A stretch of DNA of 64,000 nucleotides from Jejuia sp049889775 (GTDB lineage: Bacteria > Bacteroidota > Bacteroidia > Flavobacteriales > Flavobacteriaceae), in assembly GCA_049889775.1 (NCBI GenBank), contig JBMHCT010000018.1, positions 175,128 to 239,127 of the forward strand, read 5' to 3'. This document shows positions 61,340-64,000 of the stretch, piece after piece. Every line of letters starts with the position of its first letter. Within the stretch, counting starts at the first letter, position 1. The position numbers were made by a program, and so were the translations under genes. The notes beneath the pieces were generated by a model. The model ran no database searches. It saw nothing but the letters and a program-made list of their open reading frames with translations, and was not told where the DNA came from.

Positions 61340-61360
61340 ACTAAAACGAAAAGGATTATT

Positions 61361-64000
61361 ATGAGAAAAATTAATTTACACTCAAAACCATATTATTTAA
61401 TGGTTTTAATGTTTTTGTGGGTATTAACACTTGTCTCGCAAAATGAAATTCATGTATATTCTATTGAGATGCCATGGTCCAATGAAACTGTATCGGAAGA
61501 TCCTAGCAAAATTTATTCTATAAATCAGGCCATAAGTCAAGCAACAAGCGGAGACATTATTGTCATGCATGAAGGAATCTATAGGGAACGCTTAGCTATT
61601 AACAAAAGTAACCTTACCCTTAAGAACTACAACAATGATTATGTTTTGGTTACTGGAGCGGACGTTGTAAATGGTACATGGGAGGATGCTGAAGGTATGA
61701 CAAGCGGTGTTAAAGTTATAGATATCTCTGGTATAAGTATGGAAACTGACTATAGCCAACTATTTGTAAATGGTAAAATTCAAAAACTAGGAAGACATCC
61801 CAATCGGAATATCGATCAAATGATGGAAGTGATATATCCTAACAACGATGGTGGATATGCACCTTTAATTAATGGTTCTAAACCTGAGGGTGCCGATGCA
61901 ACTGGAGAAATTACTTTTGATGAAACAACTTTACCAAATGTTGATTTAACTGGAGGTATTATTAGAGCAATGACCGGTAAAATGAGACGTTACGTTTATG
62001 GAGATATTGTGGCGAACTCTGGTAACACCGTGTCTTTTAAAGCCATTAACAATAATACAGACTGGAAAGCTGCTGGTGCAATTCCTACTTCTAGATTCAA
62101 GTTTAGTTGGGGCTATGTGCTTCACAAAAATTTAGTGGATACGCCAGGAGAATGGTTTATTGACGAGAATAAACTGTACTATTACCCAAAAGAAGGTGAA
62201 GTATTGGAAGAGAGCCGCGTAGAATTACAAACTAGAGAAAGAGTATTAGTTTTAAACAATACTTCGGGTACAAATATTACAGGAATAAATTTCGTTGCAG
62301 GAAATGTTGATGCCCAATCTACAAACAACACGCTTGTTGATAATTGCTCTTTTAGATACCTATATCCGTTTTGGACACCTACTGGTTATGGCCAAGGAGA
62401 TACAGATAGAAAAGGAATATACCTTAGTAACAGTTCAAACAACACTTTCCAAAATACCTATATAGGCCACAGTTGGGGGAATATGGTTGCATTAAGGTTT
62501 GGACAAAACAATACTTTTGAAAATTGCATCATTGAAGATTTTGGATGGGTAGGAGTATTTACTTCTGGAATACATATAAACAGATCTGATAATACTAGAA
62601 TTAGTAAAAGTACATTTGGTGAAGCTTGTAGATTCCATATTAGAATTGACGGAGGTGATGCTAAAGTAGACATTTTAGATTCTGACTTCTATGGGGCAAT
62701 GAAACTTGGAGAAGATGCTGGTTCTCTTCAAGGTACAAGTACTGGTAGAATTGGTTCTATCGATTTAAAAGGAAGTGAAATCGCATACAACAAGGTTCAT
62801 GATGTTAAAGGTTTACCAGTTTCAGATGGTAACTATAATAAGGCAAAAATTGTAGCTTTCTACATGGAGGATATAGAAAATTATACCGCTCACCATAATT
62901 TGATTTATAATTTCAAGGCAGACAATTACAATGGTTCAGTTGAAATTGAAGAAGTTGGTGAATTTCTATATTTAGGCCCACGCTATAATAGAATGCAAAA
63001 CCCTGTAAATTATTATAACAACACTGTTTGGAATTATGATGAGTTTTGTAGTGTATGGAATATTGAAATTGACAACTGGGAAGAGTTAGGTCTGGCAGAG
63101 GAAGATGCCTCTGGAAGTATGGAAGATGGCCATTTTGCAAATAATGTTTTCATAAATCAATCTGTTTACAGACTAAGTTATGTTAGGCAAGTATTGAGTC
63201 CTACTGGAGGTAATCTCGGTTGGGTTAGCCTTAATCCAAGTCCTAGTTTAAACACTCAAGATTGGGATCAATATACAGCTCATTGTGCCAATTACAATTA
63301 CAAATTCAATCCTCAAAATAATGTTTTGCTAGATTTTTCAAGTCAAAGTAATAATTTCGTGGATGCAGCCAATGGTAATTTTACTTTGTTAAGCAATTCA
63401 CCCGCTAAAAATGCTGGCATAGCAATTCCTGGCATAACGAGTTCTACTAATCCAGATTGTGGTGCACTAGAAGGTAGTGATAGAGTTTTGAACGCTGGTG
63501 CAGAATTGATAGAGCCTATATTTCTAGAAGAAACGTCTTCCGTATTAGATGCTCAGTTCGCAATTGCCGTAACTTCTGAAACTTGTCCAGATACTAATAA
63601 CGGAACTCTAAGCATTATCGCCAACAGAGCAGCTGATTATGAACTAACTTTTGATAATCAGGATTATACGTTTGATAAAGAAAAGTCATTCGAAGGTCTT
63701 ACACCTGGTACTTATCAATTATGTATTAGTACTAAGAATCGTTCAGACGAACAATGTTTTATGATTGAAGTTACCGAAGCTAGTAGCATTACCACCAAAA
63801 CAAAACTAAACCAAAAGGATCTTAATGTTACAGTAACTAGTGGAACCGCACCATTTAATGTTTATGTCAATGATGTAAAAGTGTTCAATACCAATTTAAC
63901 ATCGTTTAGCGTTCCTGTGTCGCAAGGTGATGTTGTAAAGGTAAAATCGGATAAAGCATGTGAGGGTGAATTGATTCAATCTATCGATTTTTATGCTAAC
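61361..64000 (+). CDS. Secreted parallel beta-helix protein, 3' end beyond the window
   Basis: The first 880 codons of a large secreted protein; the frame is open at the right edge. The N-terminus MRKINLHSKPYYLMVLMFLWV is a long signal peptide. From SINQAISQATSGDIIVMHEGIY the sequence follows parallel beta-helix families: GIYRERLAINKSNLTLKNYN, NTLVDNCSFRYLYPFW, NTFQNTYIGHSWGN, NTFENCIIEDFGWVG and KVDILDSDFYGAM. From about residue 725 a cysteine-paired beta domain starts (VTSETCPDTNNGTLSI ... TPGTYQLCIS), then a second repeat-like domain. Such modules usually precede a T9SS sorting domain, expected beyond the edge. A polysaccharide lyase or glycosidase function is likely; the family is not identified. 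Confidence 0.85.
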   Translation, partial: MRKINLHSKPYYLMVLMFLWVLTLVSQNEIHVYSIEMPWSNETVSEDPSKIYSINQAISQATSGDIIVMHEGIYRERLAINKSNLTLKNYNNDYVLVTGADVVNGTWEDAEGMTSGVKVIDISGISMETDYSQLFVNGKIQKLGRHPNRNIDQMMEVIYPNNDGGYAPLINGSKPEGADATGEITFDETTLPNVDLTGGIIRAMTGKMRRYVYGDIVANSGNTVSFKAINNNTDWKAAGAIPTSRFKFSWGYVLHKNLVDTPGEWFIDENKLYYYPKEGEVLEESRVELQTRERVLVLNNTSGTNITGINFVAGNVDAQSTNNTLVDNCSFRYLYPFWTPTGYGQGDTDRKGIYLSNSSNNTFQNTYIGHSWGNMVALRFGQNNTFENCIIEDFGWVGVFTSGIHINRSDNTRISKSTFGEACRFHIRIDGGDAKVDILDSDFYGAMKLGEDAGSLQGTSTGRIGSIDLKGSEIAYNKVHDVKGLPVSDGNYNKAKIVAFYMEDIENYTAHHNLIYNFKADNYNGSVEIEEVGEFLYLGPRYNRMQNPVNYYNNTVWNYDEFCSVWNIEIDNWEELGLAEEDASGSMEDGHFANNVFINQSVYRLSYVRQVLSPTGGNLGWVSLNPSPSLNTQDWDQYTAHCANYNYKFNPQNNVLLDFSSQSNNFVDAANGNFTLLSNSPAKNAGIAIPGITSSTNPDCGALEGSDRVLNAGAELIEPIFLEETSSVLDAQFAIAVTSETCPDTNNGTLSIIANRAADYELTFDNQDYTFDKEKSFEGLTPGTYQLCISTKNRSDEQCFMIEVTEASSITTKTKLNQKDLNVTVTSGTAPFNVYVNDVKVFNTNLTSFSVPVSQGDVVKVKSDKACEGELIQSIDFYAN

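Larger units (their letters stand above)
60927..61360 (+). other. Intergenic regulatory region between the operon and the right-edge beta-helix gene
   Basis: A 434-bp stretch with no gene visible on either strand. It contains the putative terminator (60985-61046), two inverted repeats (61153-61168 and 61191-61213), the palindrome TACTAGTA at 61184-61191 and a -7 box match (61332-61339). The rest is AT-rich without other structure that I can recognise. Confidence 0.7.

Noticed and set aside
1..64000. Insertion sequences, prophage or conjugative genes
   Set aside because: No transposase, integrase, phage structural or mobilisation motif was recognised in any open frame, and no long direct or inverted terminal repeats were noticed.

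Overview
The window is chromosomal DNA of a marine member of the Flavobacteriaceae (Bacteroidota). The evidence is low GC, gene families typical of that group (LptD, TamB and MlaD-type envelope proteins, a type IX secretion C-terminal domain, N-terminal SPI and SPII signals), several TTG starts, and TAnnTTTG-type -7 promoter boxes with very short leaders. I see no mobile element, CRISPR array or prophage gene.

Region 1 (1-19000) is housekeeping and envelope biogenesis. It holds a cysteine desulfurase cut by the left edge, a calcium-motif lipoprotein, an Smr-domain protein and small membrane proteins. Two tRNA genes (Pro-UGG and Ser-GCU) and a 7TM-HD phosphohydrolase follow, then a thiolase and an NlpC/P60 peptidase. 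A minus-strand operon carries an amidase, an MCE/MlaD protein, a membrane 4Fe-4S oxidoreductase, a CCG-domain partner and a 160-residue orphan. LptD, RidA, a hybrid kinase-like protein and GMP reductase complete the region.

Region 2 (19100-26000) is a tight three-gene cassette: transglutaminase-DUF2126, ATP-grasp-alpha-E, and a second transglutaminase. This is a predicted but functionally unresolved peptide-bond-forming or peptide-modifying system. Region 3 (26000-40700) is again core: a ModF-like ABC ATPase, a BadF-type sugar kinase, gapA, pfkA, TamB, tsaD, a miniature COX1-like membrane protein, rsmE, DUF4159, a SpoU methyltransferase behind a heptamer repeat, an AI-2E-type permease and a THUMP-like methyltransferase.

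Region 4 (40900-60950) is an eleven-gene co-directional catabolic operon, with all but one gap of 0-20 bp or overlapping. It encodes two GH3 enzymes, a DUF5060/DUF4038 glycosidase, five S1 sulfatases (two of them close tandem paralogs), a CBM plus beta-helix protein with a T9SS tail, a PhoD-like metallophosphoesterase and a GH16 enzyme. After a terminator and a promoter region, a second beta-helix protein runs off the right edge. Together these look like part of a polysaccharide utilization locus for a sulfated algal polysaccharide: extracellular depolymerisation by the GH16 and beta-helix proteins, desulfation by the sulfatases, and release of monosaccharides by the GH3 enzymes. No SusC/SusD pair or regulator lies inside the window, so the locus must continue to the right or depend on transporters elsewhere. 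The exact glycan cannot be fixed from sequence reading alone.

The least explained items are the transglutaminase/ATP-grasp/alpha-E cassette, the hybrid kinase whose phospho-acceptor histidine is arginine, the miniature COX1-like protein, a 53-codon open frame directly after the stop of the Fe-S oxidoreductase, and the two beta-helix proteins and PhoD-like enzyme of the sulfatase locus.
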